Part shown: one piece after another, positions 34,200-48,752 of the stretch
Numbering within the stretch: the stretch's first letter is position 1
Layout of the letters: each line of letters starts with the position of its first letter
From: Isoetes taiwanensis
Taxonomy: Eukaryota > Streptophyta > Lycopodiopsida > Isoetales > Isoetaceae
NCBI GenBank assembly: GCA_021234155.1
Contig: JAJEKV010000057.1
Span: 7,655,956 to 7,719,955 of the forward strand
Length of the DNA: 64,000 nt
Direction of reading: 5' to 3'
The notes under the pieces: generated by a model
The model's database searches: none
Told to the model about the DNA's origin: nothing
The model's input: the letters and a program-made list of their open reading frames with translations, nothing else
Program-made: the position numbers and the translations under genes

Positions 34200-37100
34200 T
34201 CCCAGCCTTAAAGTTTGGCTCATCGCTAATGATTCGCCCAGTGTATAGCTATATTGTGTGGAATCTAAGAATCAACTGGAGGTAAAATCGGTATGATTAA
34301 TGACAATAATGGTAGGTGGTAGATTCCGTAGGTAATCTAGGTTCATACTATTGCCATCACTAATGTAGAGCTCTGTACCGCGAATCCCTCCGGAGAGGAT
34401 TATGCGTGGAATAAACAACTTGAAACGCCAATATAGATGTCGCATGATCTCATCCTTGCCGTGATTTTAATATGGTTACAGATAGCTACATGAAAATAAG
34501 AACTTTAAACTTCTGTCTCGTGAGATGTGTGCTTGGACCAAGCTTCTCACCTATCATAATCTTAGAATTCGCTGCAACCAAACCTAATCTTTAATGGGTC
34601 CCCGATCATACTTACCCTATTTGTTGCCTTCATGAATCGCCATCTTAAGGAAAACTCAGGACCATTGGTAGCAAAGTGGGATAATTTAACAGTATCTCCT
34701 CAAAGAAATTTGTCCGATTGGCAAGAAGAATCAAAATAGTGTAGAAAATCCTTCTTCAAGCTTAATGTTAATCCTTCCTCGGAATTGGCGAGGATTTTCT
34801 TGATAAGCTCCGTAACATTATAACCTGGCCACCCCAAACCGCTTGGAGACACAGTTGGATGTGCGGTGGATAAACAACTAAGCACATTAAGAGTCAAGTT
34901 AAATGCCGGGAAAAGAGATTCACAATGGGCGCATGCTAATCTCTCTCAATTAAGACAATGTCTCAAGATCACTCACTGGGACACATGCAAGATGACATCA
35001 AACTGTGATTGAGAAGGAAGAAATTAGCATTGCAAAGGGTTGGAAAGTAAAGGCTAAAATCAAAGAACTTAAGGAGGATGAGAGAGAACTTAAGGAGGCC
35101 TCCAAGTAGCTTTATCAAAGCCAAAACAAACTTAAGAGAAATAAAATTGAAGAAGTCAAGGTTGGGGATACTCATATCCGTGGTGATTCCTAACTCAAGA
35201 CTACGGTGGACCACTTTACAAACATAATGGCACCACATCGACGCCTGAGAGGATGATGGACTTATTTATTAGGGGTAAAGTCAATGAGGACCCGTGAATA
35301 ACCCGACACTCTTTCACCGAATATGGTTTCGGCGAAGTTATCTCCGAATGGATAATCTGAAAACCTCGACCGTGATGGTCTCCCCTGTAATTTTAAAAAG
35401 GCTTGGCCTTCTTGCTGCTGAGTTACCAACCCACCAATGAGTCGCGTGATCGTATATAGCCGTTTGGATGCTTAATCAACACGACTCCCATACTCATCCC
35501 AGACCGACCGTCCTCTTTGCCGATTATAGACCAATTCTCGCCATTTCAATGTTATTGGCAAGATAATTGCGGTGGCGTCGCCGCAAGCCTCTGAAGACCG
35601 CAACACCGCAATCAGCATCACCCAATCGTACATACCTTAAGGATCGGTTCAACTTGACAATGTGGTCACCGCACTCTTTAGACGGCCCAAAGAATCCAAC
35701 CAAGACATTGCTCTTCAACCTGGATATCACTTAAAGCTGATACCTACCGCTTGGAATTTTGTTTAAATGTCAGCAGGCTCTGGTTTCAACGAGGAAAGTA
35801 TAGGTATGTTTAAAGTTTAGCATATAATTCTAGATCAGCAAGGCTTGTCAATGGCGAATGTTCTTCTTTTGCTCTTAGAAGAGTCGTTGCCATTCTTTTG
35901 CCCCTTCTTGTTTTACAGTTATGGAGCCCCCGCACAGTTGTATTGAAACTCAAGAATGATAAATCTATCAAAGGCTCCAACTCCTTAGGGATAATTTCAG
36001 GTGGATCAAATTCTCAATGGGCACTTTGTCAGATGATACCTTTATATTGACTTCCATGGATCGTGGCTCACTATCCACATCAAAGAAATCCTTCCGCATT
36101 TTGGTCAAACTTCCGCCGCTAGTAATTAACCCCTTAAATCAGCTATTCGCCAGTGACATGGGAAGGCACCTATGCAAATGACCCGGCTGTAAGTATAACT
36201 CTCCATGTACTAAGGCTAAAATTCGGTATTCCTTTTGCTATCAAGGAATGTGCCTCTGATTTGTGTGGAATGATATAACTAATAAATTCTAAAAAGGTTA
36301 TTACCTCGGATTCTAAATATTCTCCAAAATTGGCAGAGCTATTATAGCCAATTTCATGATCTCCTCCTAGGTCTACCAATCTTCCATTATTTTTTAGCCC
36401 CCAAAAAGTCACTAACAAGTCAAAAGTATTATTAAGGTGTTTATCTCTTGTGGCCAAAATGCGATGGCACCCAGCTCTATGGAAGAGTGTCAGTAAGTCA
36501 AAGGTAGTGACTTGGAACTATAAATACTGTGAAGCAAGGACCTGCTTTGGCAAAAAATATTTTCATAAAGCTTTATGATAAGATTAAGTAATCATCTCTA
36601 TTCGGACGTATTACATTAGTAAATGCCACCCCTTATGGTTGGAGAAACCTAAAGATGGATCCGCTTCCCACTCTATTTTTTTCCATTCTCTGCTCAGCCA
36701 ATACCCAAGTCTGCATAAAAGTGGGATAAAGGCTTGGCTTGAATAGGATGTATAAAATGTTTTGGAAAAGAAGTCAGGTCCATGGATCAATCCATTTCTT
36801 CGAACCCCGCTTCCTACTTTGGATAACTGACATTTGCCTAGCCTCACACTTCCCCGGACAAGCAAAACTTGAAGCAAAAGGAATTACGTTAAGTGGATCG
36901 TGAGATTCTCAGTGATAATAATGGATTATTTGCTTCATAACTCGGGCCTAGGAAGATCAAACACGTAAGCTTTTATGTAGCCATTATCTGCCAATGATGA
37001 ATGGTAGATGATCCCACCCCTGACTCTTTGAAGCATAATGGTAATCTATTACAAGGTCAACTCCGCTTAAATTTCTACAGAGAAATCAGGATCAAGTACT

Positions 37101-37450
37101 ATTCACCTAAAATGGGAGTCTCCTTGATGCTGCATCAATCTCAAATTTATGTGGAGCAGCCCAATTAATCCTAAAATCAAAGCTCGCGTATGTACCGCAC
37201 AATGGATTGGCCAATTAACTCAGAAAAGATTTAAGCTTTCAGTTTCATTCGTCCCGAGTATTTTGCACAGATAGTTCAGTCCACAAGCGAAGATGAAACC
37301 ATCTATTCGCATCTTGCCTATGGTCTCACTGTTCGAACCGCCTCAGATCCCGCACAAATCTAGTCACCTAACCGGCGGAATTCTTCATACCTAACAACCT
37401 TACGCGACGATGCACTTATATCCTCCTCGCGGAGAATGAAACCTTTTATC
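34200..37450 (+). mobile_element. L1-type LINE remnant (EN end, RT, zf-RVT)
   Basis: Heavily frameshifted plus-strand LINE. Recognisable pieces: DYRPI / LFNVIGKIIAVAL (RT motif, 35523-35572), ISITQS.YIPK and LDNVVTAL (35605-35670), FNSRSARLVNGE (about 35830), SDDT-F near 36030, the EARTCFGKKY region (36530), and SPINPKIKARVCTAQW (37157-37205) of the zf-RVT domain near the LINE C-terminus. Earlier text (34600-35280) fits the EN-RT linker, but weakly. Order and family are those of plant L1 elements, with no open frame longer than about 100 codons. The large Helitron abuts its left side, so the 5' part may have been displaced. Confidence 0.7.
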
Positions 37451-40400
37451 TTTTGATTATGAAACTGCCTCCTAAGGGATTATAAAACGTGTATTGTATG
37501 ATATTAATAATTGATCCTATGTGTGTTAATGTATGAGTTGTTTATCAAGGCAGATAAGCACAATTCCATTATATGTGGACAAAATGGAATATTTGATTCT
37601 TTTTTCTAAATTATTACATCGATGATGTTTTTCACTAAGCCATCCCCACTTCAGCCAAGTATACGCTCAAAGAACGCGGTACCGGAATCTTGATAGTGGT
37701 GGCAGCTTCTTTCTGTCGGATGGAGTTCTGCTGTAAAGCTTCATGTCTCATGTTTATCAGCCAGCCTCACGGGCCTCCATCTTTTCTTCGTACGCTGATA
37801 TAATTAGATGGATACACTTGGTTCCTCATCGTACAGTTCCCATCAAATTGGATGGCCCCGGAATTCTTCTTGTCGGCCCATCCGAGGCTCTTTGAGTATA
37901 CTCCCACCTGTGCTGCACAAGACATCATCCCAAGGCCGCTTAGAACTTAACATACCTTTCCCAAGGTCTTTGAAAGGATTGAACTGTGTATGGGCCTATC
38001 TTTCCACTGACTCATTACAAGCGGCAGTCACCAATGTAGTGGTTCCACCATCGCGAACAACATCCGCATCATCACCGCACCGCCTTTGTCACCTAAGTCC
38101 TCGAGTATCCCCTGTGCCCACTGCCCGGCAGTCGCGCATTCTCATCCAATACTCGGTTGAGTAAACTGCGTCATAGCTTTCCGCCTGGTTGCCCGTCATT
38201 GTTGATTGCGTTACCGAGGATAAGGGATACTATTGGCGCTAGCCTGGCCCAAGTCCTTAATCCCACTCGCTGGGGAGGGGCAACAACTTAGGGTCTCAGT
38301 GGCATCAACGCGCCTCCCATCAGCCCCCGCCTAGCATCCTAATTCCTCTCGCTGGTAGCCATTCCGTGAAGCTAGGTCTAGCCTCAGGGTACATGATCGC
38401 CACGCCATTCATGGTAAATTTGAATGCCAGCGGCTGGATGTGACCTGGCCGCCTTTCTTCACCATCCGGAATGTAGCCTCGGCGAACCCTTTCCACAGAA
38501 TATGTACTTTGCCACAAGATTTACGTAGCACGCAGGAGAGGTTCAAGAAGACACCCCACATCAATTGGGCGCGGCCAGGTAATGCATATTTACCGGTTTA
38601 CTCATTTTCATGCCAAATTTGGCTACGCCTAATTCTGCACGCATGTCATTTTTCGTCGGAGCTCAAATGAATTGGGCGGTCGCCTAATTTCAAGATGGGC
38701 AAGTGTTTCAAGATGGGCAAGTACTTAAGAAGTACGCCAAATCTAAGCGACTGCCTACCATTTTGAGGTCCCGTGGTTCACTTTTGTTCTTTTCATATTT
38801 CAGCGCCATGGTTCTATCGCCCCCGGGAGAAAGCCTGTGTGTCGTGAACGTGGGCCTCCTCACTTCACACAAATACTACACTTGCAATATTACAAGGAAG
38901 CTAATGCTAGAGGGTTGCGAGGTTCCTGACTTCTCTCGTGGTGCTTTTAGCAGGGCTGCTTTGTAAAGCGCGGCCTTTTGTTTGAAACTAAGGTTTCACA
39001 CTTAAATCGCTTACGCTTCTTGAGCAAAGCAAACAACGCCTCGACGTAAAAGAAAACTCGCCCCGCAAAAAGATGGCCCGTGGTTGTCGGCGCAGGGAGC
39101 TCCGGGATGAGACGCGACTGAAACCTCAAGAACAAGCTCACCCGCTCGAGGAGGTGTCTAACTCCGGCACGCCCCCGAACATAAAGTGAGTTAACCTTCT
39201 TTGGAGCGCCTGGGCAGCGCGTCCGGGAATGGAGGCCGGGTGGTAAAGATGATCTTCCTCGCTCTTAGGAGAAGAAAAGAAAGGATCAACGCGCTTAGCT
39301 GCAAGGACGTAGTGTCAACGCTAGAGATGGCATATAGTTAAAAATTGAAAAACATGTTGCCCACTTTTGCTAAGAGAGTCGAAGTCTTGAAAAGGAAGGG
39401 GCGAAGTGGACGGGAAGTGGAGTGTGAAGGAAGGGAAGGCAAGGTGGAGGCAATAATGAAGAGGGGGCGCAATGAAGAACACGAGGTAGGGCGATGCATG
39501 TAAATGAAACAGAGGAGGAAAAGGAACGTAAATGAAGACGGCGCTGAAGACAATGACGAAGAAGAGGAAAGCAGGCCCGAGGAAGAAGATAAAGGAACCT
39601 TGAGCCGAGAGTTTGCTAGGAAGATGGAAGTCGCCTTGCCGGTCATCAAAAGGAGAACCTGAAAAGGAAAAATGAAGAGGACTAATGTGCTTCACAGCTA
39701 CGGCACTCACCCAATTTGTGCGGATCTGGGTGGCTCTGTGCTATCATTGCTATGAAATTGTATAATATATCTTACTTCAATACAATGTTACATGATACGC
39801 CCATTAAATCTCGGTTGTCGCAAAGGTTCCATTTGTTTGTTGTACATCTTTATAAACACACTATAAAATGAACCCTCGTTATAGGCTCTGCATACTCAAA
39901 AAAAGTCGCTTATACACTAACAAATTGTCACGCTTCATTTTTGCCCGAATTGTGACACACACATTAATTATGCACATTGAAAAACAAATAATTGTGTGGC
40001 TAAAGATAGACTTTAGCTAATTTCAAGGAGCATTTTCAACAAACAAATGGACTAACCCAAAGTCCATGGCAATAAAACGTTGCTTAGATACTGTTCCCAT
40101 GACGAGTGCCCAAATGGAAAGAATAAAGCCATACCTAAAAGTGGAATGCAATCAAATTCTTCGCCCGCTTGAGAATTTCCCACATGTCTAAACCATCCGC
40201 TGTGGTTGCCGCGGACTTAATTTCAAATATCTGGATTTGATAGCGCGGCCAAAGATGCCAAAGGAAGGTTCACATGGCCAAGGCGACAAATGTAGGTGCA
40301 CCTTACTCTGACCTTCCATATGACCATGAAGGGGGGAAAGTTTAGGAAGAGGGACAAATCAAGACCTCAAAGAAATGTAATCTAGTTTTTATCCGACATC

Positions 40401-40555
40401 GTTCTAAAGAGACTCATTGCTTTTCAAGCATTTAACTTCTGCAAAAAGTTTCTAAATCCATATAGGTTTACACTTCCTTCGAAAAAAGTTTTTGTATACT
40501 TAACCTACACTTAATATATAAATAGATGTCAATAAAAAGTAGTTCTGCCAACGTA
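37451..40555. other. non-coding stretch, nothing recognised
   Basis: Frames at 37808-38164, 38703-38966 and 39321-39710 show no domain; the last is a Phe/Ser/Pro-rich composition artefact. Decayed transposon sequence is possible. Confidence 0.4.
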
Positions 40556-42010
40556 CAAATCACTTAATTCTACAGGTATGAGTGGAGCCATCTTAAATGG
40601 GCAGATAACCATAAAGATGTTACTGTGATCTCATTAACAAGGCAAAGGGTAGAAGGCTTTCCCAAACAATGGAAGGAGAACAGAGTACCCATCCACAAAG
40701 TGGAGACAAGAAAGTGGGCCAAAGAACTATAGAACTATATTGATTGGCAACACCTTCATTGCGATTTCACGCCTTGAACGCTAAGCCGAAAGTGTCTCAA
40801 GCGTACATATGGAACGCTCCCTATTCCAAGTCAAGCTAGAAAGACCAAGACGCCAGGATCTATGCTTTGGTGCTGCGGGTCTCCATTTGAGAATGCTAAA
40901 ACCTACGCCCTATACTCTAGCTTTCATTGACTCTCAAAGCTTCGAGCATAGCCCAGGAGGAACCCGACAAAGAATGGAGCACTAGGGCGGCTCTTTGAGC
41001 CTGCATGTATTGCTCAACTCTATCTCGTGGTTATAAAACTACCAAACCAATTTGATGCAGAAATTTTGAGCACTATAGGTGTGAGGCGTGGATGCCCTTT
41101 GTTCTCACACTATTTGCCTACATAGATGAGCCGATGAGGGTCAAGGAAAGATGTCCGTTGGAACGCGATCCTGGGAGACTCTCATACAATGCCAGGACGA
41201 TGTTGTTCTGGCAAGAGCAAATAAAGAAGGTTTGCAATCAAGCCCCAATAATCTCGAACTCTTCAGAGGAAAAGCATGCAGTGAACTTGACAAAATCCAA
41301 AAATTATGATAGTAGGCACCACGCATCACTTCCTCTTCAAGTATATATGGTAAGGATTTGAGATAGTCATTTACATACAAGTATTCCGGTTTAAGTTTAC
41401 AACTTAAATATTCATTAGAAGGAATGTATTCAAAGCGATTTCCCAGCGTAAAACCGCCTCTATGCTATGCCTACCAGATGTCGGAAAGCCAACCCGATAG
41501 TTGTGCTTGAAGAAACTTTGTTTAAAACTCCGTGCGCACTATTGTCTTATATGGTTTCCTGATTTGGGGCTCAGCTTATCATCTAGGTACAAGTGAAATG
41601 ATTGAAGTGGTTTGAAGTATACTTAAGAGAAGAATTAAAGACACAAACACCTTTACATCATATTGCCAGCTAGGTGTATGCTCCCAAGTAGTGAGTGTAG
41701 AAGCACTCTATCAAACTCACGTTTCTGGTAAATAGAGTCCGCTTACAACCTCACTCACCGCCCTTCTAAATCCGCTTTCTTCAATGCAAACATCGCCGGG
41801 TATTATGATTTTATGGAGTGGGCAAACGCTAGTGTTATGTACAGAATTGGCCGATCAGAGTTTGGCACCCGAGATTTCATTGCGACTCGGGCGTGGGACC
41901 GCCTCCGTCAAGAAAAGGTAATAGAATGACGTATACACCAAGACATAAATCCATGATGTCCCCCCGCATCATACTATTTGAAGGCTAACGGTCAAGGAAT
42001 CTCAAGCACA
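40556..42010 (+). mobile_element. LINE reverse transcriptase remnant
   Basis: Plus-strand pieces in order: VEGFPKQWKENRVPIHK (40650-40700), RTI/GNTF-like text (40730), IGVRRGCPLF (41074-41103), LIQCQDDVVLA with the catalytic DD (41185-41215; the usual Y-A is changed to C-Q), EEKHAVNLTKSKN (41267-41305), KAISQRKTASML (41430), TPCALLSYMVS-type text, then EFGTRDFIATRAWDRLRQ (41860-41910) near the C-terminus. RTs of this type have the order PKQW, GVRQGCPLSP, YADD. Stops and shifts occur throughout, so it is inactive. Confidence 0.75.
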
Positions 42011-44934
42011 TGTTTAAAATTAAGATAGACAAGTTCGATCATTCGCATGTAGACGTGCAGTGGGCAGTTCCAAGATAGAATCGATTTGTGTTTCTCTGTG
42101 GATCACCGTGCACTAGACAGTGCATACACTTATTTTACACTCTGTGTTCGCATATCCGATATTAGTTAAGTTTGAATTGATGAATCGTGGTTCGATATTT
42201 TGTCCTTAGCAGTTAGAGGCCACACGATCTTGGTTTAATACAGCAAAGGACTCTCATCATAGTTCCGCTTATGAGAGAATTAATCAAATAAATATTTTCA
42301 GCTTCCATGACCTTCAAGGTCCAATAAGTACATCAGCCACATTGGCTTATGGAAAAACAATATATTGCCGATATTTATTTTACCACAAGGACATGTGGAG
42401 GAAGAGAACATACGGTCGACTTTAAAACATATGACCATGACTTCACCTCTAGCTTCAACATTGGAAAGAGACGCCTATCAAGAGGCAACATTGATGTATT
42501 CAATGGTTCTTCTTCATGGTTCTAACTACCGAGAATGCCGGCTAAAAGATATGCATATACTATGAAAATCGTAAGATTAGCCTTTTTCGTGATAGAACAA
42601 CTACAATTGTTTCAAATTCAATTGGCATGGACCACAATAAATACAGTAGTAGTGCAATTCAGTTTGATGGAATGTGTCTACCAAATTCGGGCCGCCAACT
42701 GCTCTACCAAGCGATATAATAATATGGCTCCAGCAAAGACTCCAGGATTTTATACATAAGTGCATCTAGTTGATGACCTATATGGATGCTACTTTATTCA
42801 TAGTCTTTTTTTCCTCGATATAATTTTCAAGATATGCCTACATAATATGAGACAACATCCATAATTAATCAATCTTTAAAAACAATAAAATATATCGCTT
42901 GGCAAAGAAGTAGTTCTTTATCCTGCACTTAGCATTCCAATCCACTTATCATATATTGCTCCAAAGAAGGAAATGGCACTCAAAGAATATCCACCGTATT
43001 CTTAGACGAAGGTAAGAACCTTGCACAATACTAAGCAAATCATCACCGCTAAGAAGCAAAGTCATCTCACCTTTTCCAAATAGGAAAGTCATCAGCGATA
43101 AAATTGAGATGTTCCTTTGGCCGTGAGGATATCCACTTAATCACAAAGATTAGACAATGTTATTGCCATGCCTGTTTTCCTATGAAGAATCGCTAAGATT
43201 ACTAGGATCTAATTATATATAATTTCAACTTGTTTAAAGAATACGCATAGAGGGTCAACTCTCCATTGCTTAAAAGAATGTTCACGCAAAATGCAATATA
43301 TGAAATCATAGAGGCATCACCGATTGCTTTGATGAAAACAAAATTGGTAAATTGCATATGGGAAATGTCACTCCATGACTTTCATGAGCAATATATTAGC
43401 TAGATTTATTAGCCATTGCTGTCATGAATAAAGATAAAAAATGGGAATGTTACTCCATGAGCAATATATTAGCTTTATTAGTCATTGCTTTCGAATAAAG
43501 ATAGATTAGCATATTTGCTTTTAGAATATAATAATTTCTTTATCAAGTCAATTTAATGTATCATGCATATACAACCTATAAGAAGAGATGTTTCTATAAG
43601 CGTGATCACACTATTTGTCTTTAAAGTTTTGGAGAATACGTAAATACAAACTTTATAAATACAAATGATGCTTATACATCTTTACGTGCAAAATAAGCAA
43701 ACAACAAATCAACAAACCATATCTAGGTTAGTTCAAGAGGATGCAACTTATTATCAAGAATACTTTCTCCTACAATCTTAGAATGTGATCACCAAAAAAA
43801 AAAAAAAAAAACTCAGAAAGTACTCCTCCCTTTTCGCCGAGATTATTGCCTACACTCAAGACTTTTCAATAAGCTATAGATCACACAAATTTGAACTACA
43901 TTGCTGTTATGATCATCCAAAAGCCGTACCAATTTTTGCTCTATAACTATGACTTTTACCTTTGCTTTATGGAAAGAAGACGTTATTACCTTCATATTAC
44001 CTTTCATCAAAAGTTCCTTTGGAGCTTTTTGTTTTTAGCAAAAAGCTTTTCGTATGGCAGGAAGGCATGGATTGGACAAGTTCATGCATGGATTGGACCA
44101 AGTTCATATTTCCTATGATATTCTGATTGAAATGTTGTAGGAGAGGTAGATTGTGTTCATTCTCTTTCATTTATCTAATATATTCTTCAGTTGATCTTAA
44201 TTCACTGTGGCCTTGTGAACTAGAACGAATTTGTCTCCAAACATATTTACTGTTTGACAAATTGTTTCCTAACATTTTATATTTGCTTACAAACACAAAT
44301 TGAAATTGACCATAATCCAAATCCGCCATAATGTTGCAAGCATTTATCGAGTTTATTTCTATTTTTCTTCTCTCGTACATTCCTGCATTTTGTTCTTCTT
44401 AGCTTAACTCCCATATTTTTCCTCTTTTGCACATTTTAAGAGTGATGTACATGCCTTTGTTTTTATCTTTTAATATGAATAGCATTCTATTCTTGTGACC
44501 GCGACCTTTATAGGCTTCATTCATCTCAACAGATTTACATGGACAAGGGATGTCGACACATGCTTAACTACCCACCTAAAAATAAAGGAAAATCCAATTG
44601 ACCCCAAAACAAATACAATGCTAATGATGAGTGGTTGATGTACCCGCCGAAGTTTATCACCGGATTAAAACCGCTCTTTCTGGGCTTTCGGTGAAAACCT
44701 TGATAAAAGCCTTCTAAGAAGGGGCCAGGTCAAACGAAGTAGAATCGCCTCCTAAAACCCCTCTCAAGATGGAGAAGTCAAACTGATGGCCAACCCGTAC
44801 TCCACATCACCAACACAACAAACGAGAAACATACCAAAGAATAGCATCACCCAATGGTGGAAAAACATCACCCACCCAAGTTGAAAAACATGATAAAATT
44901 TAACTTGTACAAAAATATAAAACAAAGAAGGAGG
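42011..44934. other. AT-rich non-coding stretch, with a short duplication at 43370-43500
   Basis: ATG-TACTCCATGA with GAGCAATATATTAGCT and TTATTAG-CATTGCT occurs twice, about 70 bp apart. A poly-A run lies at 43794-43810. No genes seen. Confidence 0.5.
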
Positions 44935-45460
44935 GAGGGTGGGTTCAAAGAGAATAAGGCAATACGAGAGAAGAGGAAGTACTGGCGAAACGTTTTGGCG
45001 AAGAACTCCACAATAAGTAGCAAACTAACCCGCCAAGAACGTCTAAACGCAGTGATGCATGCATGCTACTATTTATCAGAGCGCATGTTGCCTTAGCACG
45101 TATGCATTCGCCATTTAAGGGACGCATATTCTTGCATCATACTCAGATGAAAACCAACAGCTCAATACTAAAGGACTCCTTAACAAACTAGATCGCAGGA
45201 TTTAAGGTCACAGGATGAAGCTAAAGGCCTGGAAAGGACAAGCAGAGTTAAATTTTGCTCATTAAACCAGTGTGAAGAAGCCCCTCCTCGCTCGAAACAA
45301 TCCAAAGAGAATAAGGTACTGAGAAGAGGAAGCGCCTACGAAACGCTTCATGAAGAACTCCGGCATTAAGCAGCGCAAACGCCCAACCCTCGGGTTAACG
45401 GCCCAAAACGCATATGCGACATGCATGTACGCGACGCGATGCAAAATGCATGCATGCTCG
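44935..45460. repeat. diverged direct duplication, about 140 bp, 355 bp apart
   Basis: CAAAGAGAATAAGG, GAGAAGAGGAAG, CGAAACG, GAAGAACTCC and GCATGCATGC in order at 44946-45065 and 45302-45456. Confidence 0.65.
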
Positions 45461-47899
45461 CCTTGAGTTAGTGAATGGCGACAAGCACGCACCACTTATA
45501 CATTTTACTTAAATCTTTACTAAAATAAATGCAGCATACACAATGAGAGAAGTATAAAAGACATACAAAGACTCAAGGTTATGGTTCCTCGCGTGGTGCT
45601 TTTACAGTTCACTAAATAGGCCTCTAGTCAAGTGGGTTCTAAGTTCTGTGTCGTGACCGCATATTTATCAAGGAACGAAGTTGTCCCCTTATGCAACAAA
45701 GACGTTCCATTATCATCGATTTAAATAGCAATCCATTATATCACAAAACTGACCGCCTACTTTCCATTAATACCTACGCTCCATTAACAATATGCAAGTA
45801 GGATAGAATTTTAAATTGAGTGATTAATATCTGGTAAAGTAATACTCCAAAATGCTAATTTCTGTTACAAACAATGCTAACCTCTCTCCTATACAGTTCT
45901 TGGAAGGGTATTTTATGATTAGATCTAAGACAAGAAAAGAAGTGACAAATAGAATAGAATTGGTAATAGAATGTATCAGAATGTAATAGAATTTAGAATA
46001 GAATAAAATAAAATAACAGGTTTAAAGGAAAGGTCATCTACATCAAAACCAACAACACGTTGACAAACCAAACGATGAGATACCTAAACCTCTTGGAATA
46101 GAACCATTAGAATACATCTATATATGGCCAAGGATGCCAAAAAACTCATATAAAGAAAAATACAAGATAATGTACATATTTATTACTGTATTTTATTGCT
46201 AAAATAATGACTTGATGGATTTCCACTCCAGTCTCCAATAGACAGACGCCTAGTTTGAACATTCCTTTAAGTAATAATTTATTTAGTAAATAGTTTTTAC
46301 ACAATCTAACCTAGTCAAGTGCAAAATTGCATCCGATGCCTAAAACTAGCTAAGCCTCCCATTGCCCCTTTTTGCTATTCTTTCTAGATGCTACTTTTTT
46401 AAGGGACACTCTAAGATGCTTTTACCCATATCCAATAAATGAAAAAATATTCTCATGCAAGCAATAGTATGCAGTTGTTTAAAAATGGACAAGTGATGCA
46501 AATGATCATGTTTCTTGAGTTTGTACTTCTACTAAGCCAACTCCTGAATCTAAAAATCTATGGTATGTAAAAGATTGCGCATTCTAAGCATCTTACGAGA
46601 GAACAAGTATTCAAACATGATTTGCACAAATACATTACAATACCTTTGAGTAACACACATACTAATGTTGAGAATTGTCCATGCATTTTTTGAATTGCCA
46701 TCTTCGTCTACAAATACATGGAATGAATTTACTAGTAATTCTTTCTATAGTATTACCCTATTTTCATGGATTAGATCTTTATTTCACACTACCCGCACTA
46801 AATCAATGCTTCGCATAGCCAAAGATCCCTCATACTGGGCGAGAGTAGGATCTAAGGCTATAGGCTCCAAAATAGAACTGGACGAACGGCTTAATTTTTC
46901 TTTTTCTTTCCCAGACATTTAGTTTGTCTCTTCCAACACCGTCATTTCTCCTGCCGCCAAGCCATGCCTCGCCGCTGCCATATCCCGAAACCTATAGATG
47001 CCTCACGCCGTAATCAAAGAGGAACAAGTCTACCAACTACAGCCCTTTGAATTCAATTTCTCGTGTTCTTTAACTTAGGGTCAATTTGTTGTTTGTATTT
47101 CTCAAGCAAAAATCCGACCTTACCTAAAGGATGCAGAGATGTCCCCGGCATGCTCGAATCATAGAGAATTTATGTGTCAATAGCATGTTAAATGATTGCC
47201 ATATGGTGGGATCTATAAGCCCTAATCAGTGGGGTTACAACGAGCTAGCCAAAGTTGGGCCTAGGGGCGTCAACTTCTAATGTTCTCTCACACCACATCA
47301 TTCAGATAAAATGCATAATACATCTATAACAAAGCCGATGTTGTACCGACCGAAAATGTCACCCATGTGATTAGCCTGATTATGTTAAAGCGCTGTTTTG
47401 GATTAATTTTAGCATGCCAGGAAAAAAAAAGAGTTGATATGAAACACCAGGGGGGCTTTTCACACGATGCCTTATAATATCGTTGTCCCATTTCATATAG
47501 CACATCATTTGTCCAAAGCAAAAAATAAGACACACAAATATAAGTTGTTTTTACACTACAGGGTGTCTTATGTAAATGAAACACAAATACTAGTGTGAAA
47601 CCATCACAAAATAATTCACCTATTATTTCAGAATATGACCGTCAATAGAATAAAATAGAATATAATAAGTGGTGTCTTATTTTGCGCTGGTGGACGCCCT
47701 CATATAAGGCCAAGACCTATCGCCCTTTATCTTCCAACCTATCCTAACCAAATAAGACATGTCGTGAAATGGCTCCGTGAAGACTAGTTCTTCTTAAAGC
47801 TATACATGGACCAACCAACAGTATGCCTTAAATGCACAAATTTATCGCAAAGGCCAATACATTTCTTTCCTAAATGTACCTTATGATGGAGTTTAGCCA
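45461..47899. other. AT-rich non-coding stretch, nothing recognised
   Basis: Contains a patch of AATAGAAT-type simple repeat at 45950-46015 and 47640-47665, similar to the LINE tail at 58416. No domain in any frame. Confidence 0.4.
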
Positions 47900-48050
47900 A
47901 CTTAGAATTGGGGTGAAACCACTCCCAACCGGATCTCAAAACCATAAGATGCTCAAAGTGCCTTCAAAAGGGATAAGCAAAATTTGAGACTCACCTCAAA
48001 AGTTCCTCATGTGTTTTAGACCTAATTTTAAAAGAACTTTGGTTGCATGA
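47900..48050. repeat. 164-bp tandem repeat, left piece
   Basis: Shares CAAAATTTGAGACTCAC, AAAAGTTCC, TGTGTTTTAGAC and GGTTGCATGA with the copies after the LINE insertion. Confidence 0.75.
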
Positions 48051-48752
48051 TTTTTTTCTTTTTTTCTTTTTTCTTTTTTGAAGGACCCACAAGCTTTATT
48101 CACTCAACTAAAAACCGAGTAACATAAAATGCAAAGACATGATTATAACCCCAAAGGGACAAAACCGATCCAACTGGCACAACCACCGCCTAAGAAAGAA
48201 TGAACTGGTTGCAAGTATGCTGATCAGTACTTTCTTCTATCAAGAGAAGAACAATTGTAAGCTATAACAATTTTATTTTTGCTGCTCACCGGCAGCACCA
48301 TCCGGCAGATACGCTTTGAAAATAAACAACCTCCTTCTTCCGCATTGACCATAGAAGCTTCCAATAGCGCATGAAAAGCTCGCTTTCAGAGTTTGGGCTA
48401 AGCATCGATAGATAGTACAAAATGCGGCCGGGCTAGATCAGACGCCCCAAATAGGGTCAACAACCAAGACCATGCCTCATTACCGCACAAGAAAAAACAA
48501 TGCTCATACTCTCAACCCTTGTCACAAAGGATGAGCTCAAATTCATTATCTATTTTATGGACTAACTTGTTGACTCCGAGGCACCATGGATCACTTGCCA
48601 CAATTACGTAATCCATATTATTTTGGGATGAAGCAAATTATCCCATACCTATATCCAAATACTATTGTGGTCAGGGATCCAAGATGCCTATTAGATGGAG
48701 CAGATTTTAATGCAAAAGTACTACACGTAAGCCACAAACTACCCTGCCAGCG
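48051..48752 (-). mobile_element. 5'-truncated LINE, 3' end only, about 0.7 kb
   Basis: On minus it ends in a poly-A/poly-AAAG tract (T-rich on plus at 48051-48079). Upstream the minus strand encodes EYEHCFFLCGNEAWSWLLTLFG (48513-48445), the Cys/His zf-RVT region at the LINE C-terminus. It splits the 164-bp tandem repeat: left flank GGTTGCATGA, right flank TAGTTGACATTTG, and the joined form GCATGATAGTTGAC is present at 48911-48924. Confidence 0.8.

Noticed and set aside
39321-39710. 129-codon minus-strand frame
   Set aside because: Phe/Leu/Pro/Ser-rich low complexity opposite a purine-rich strand.
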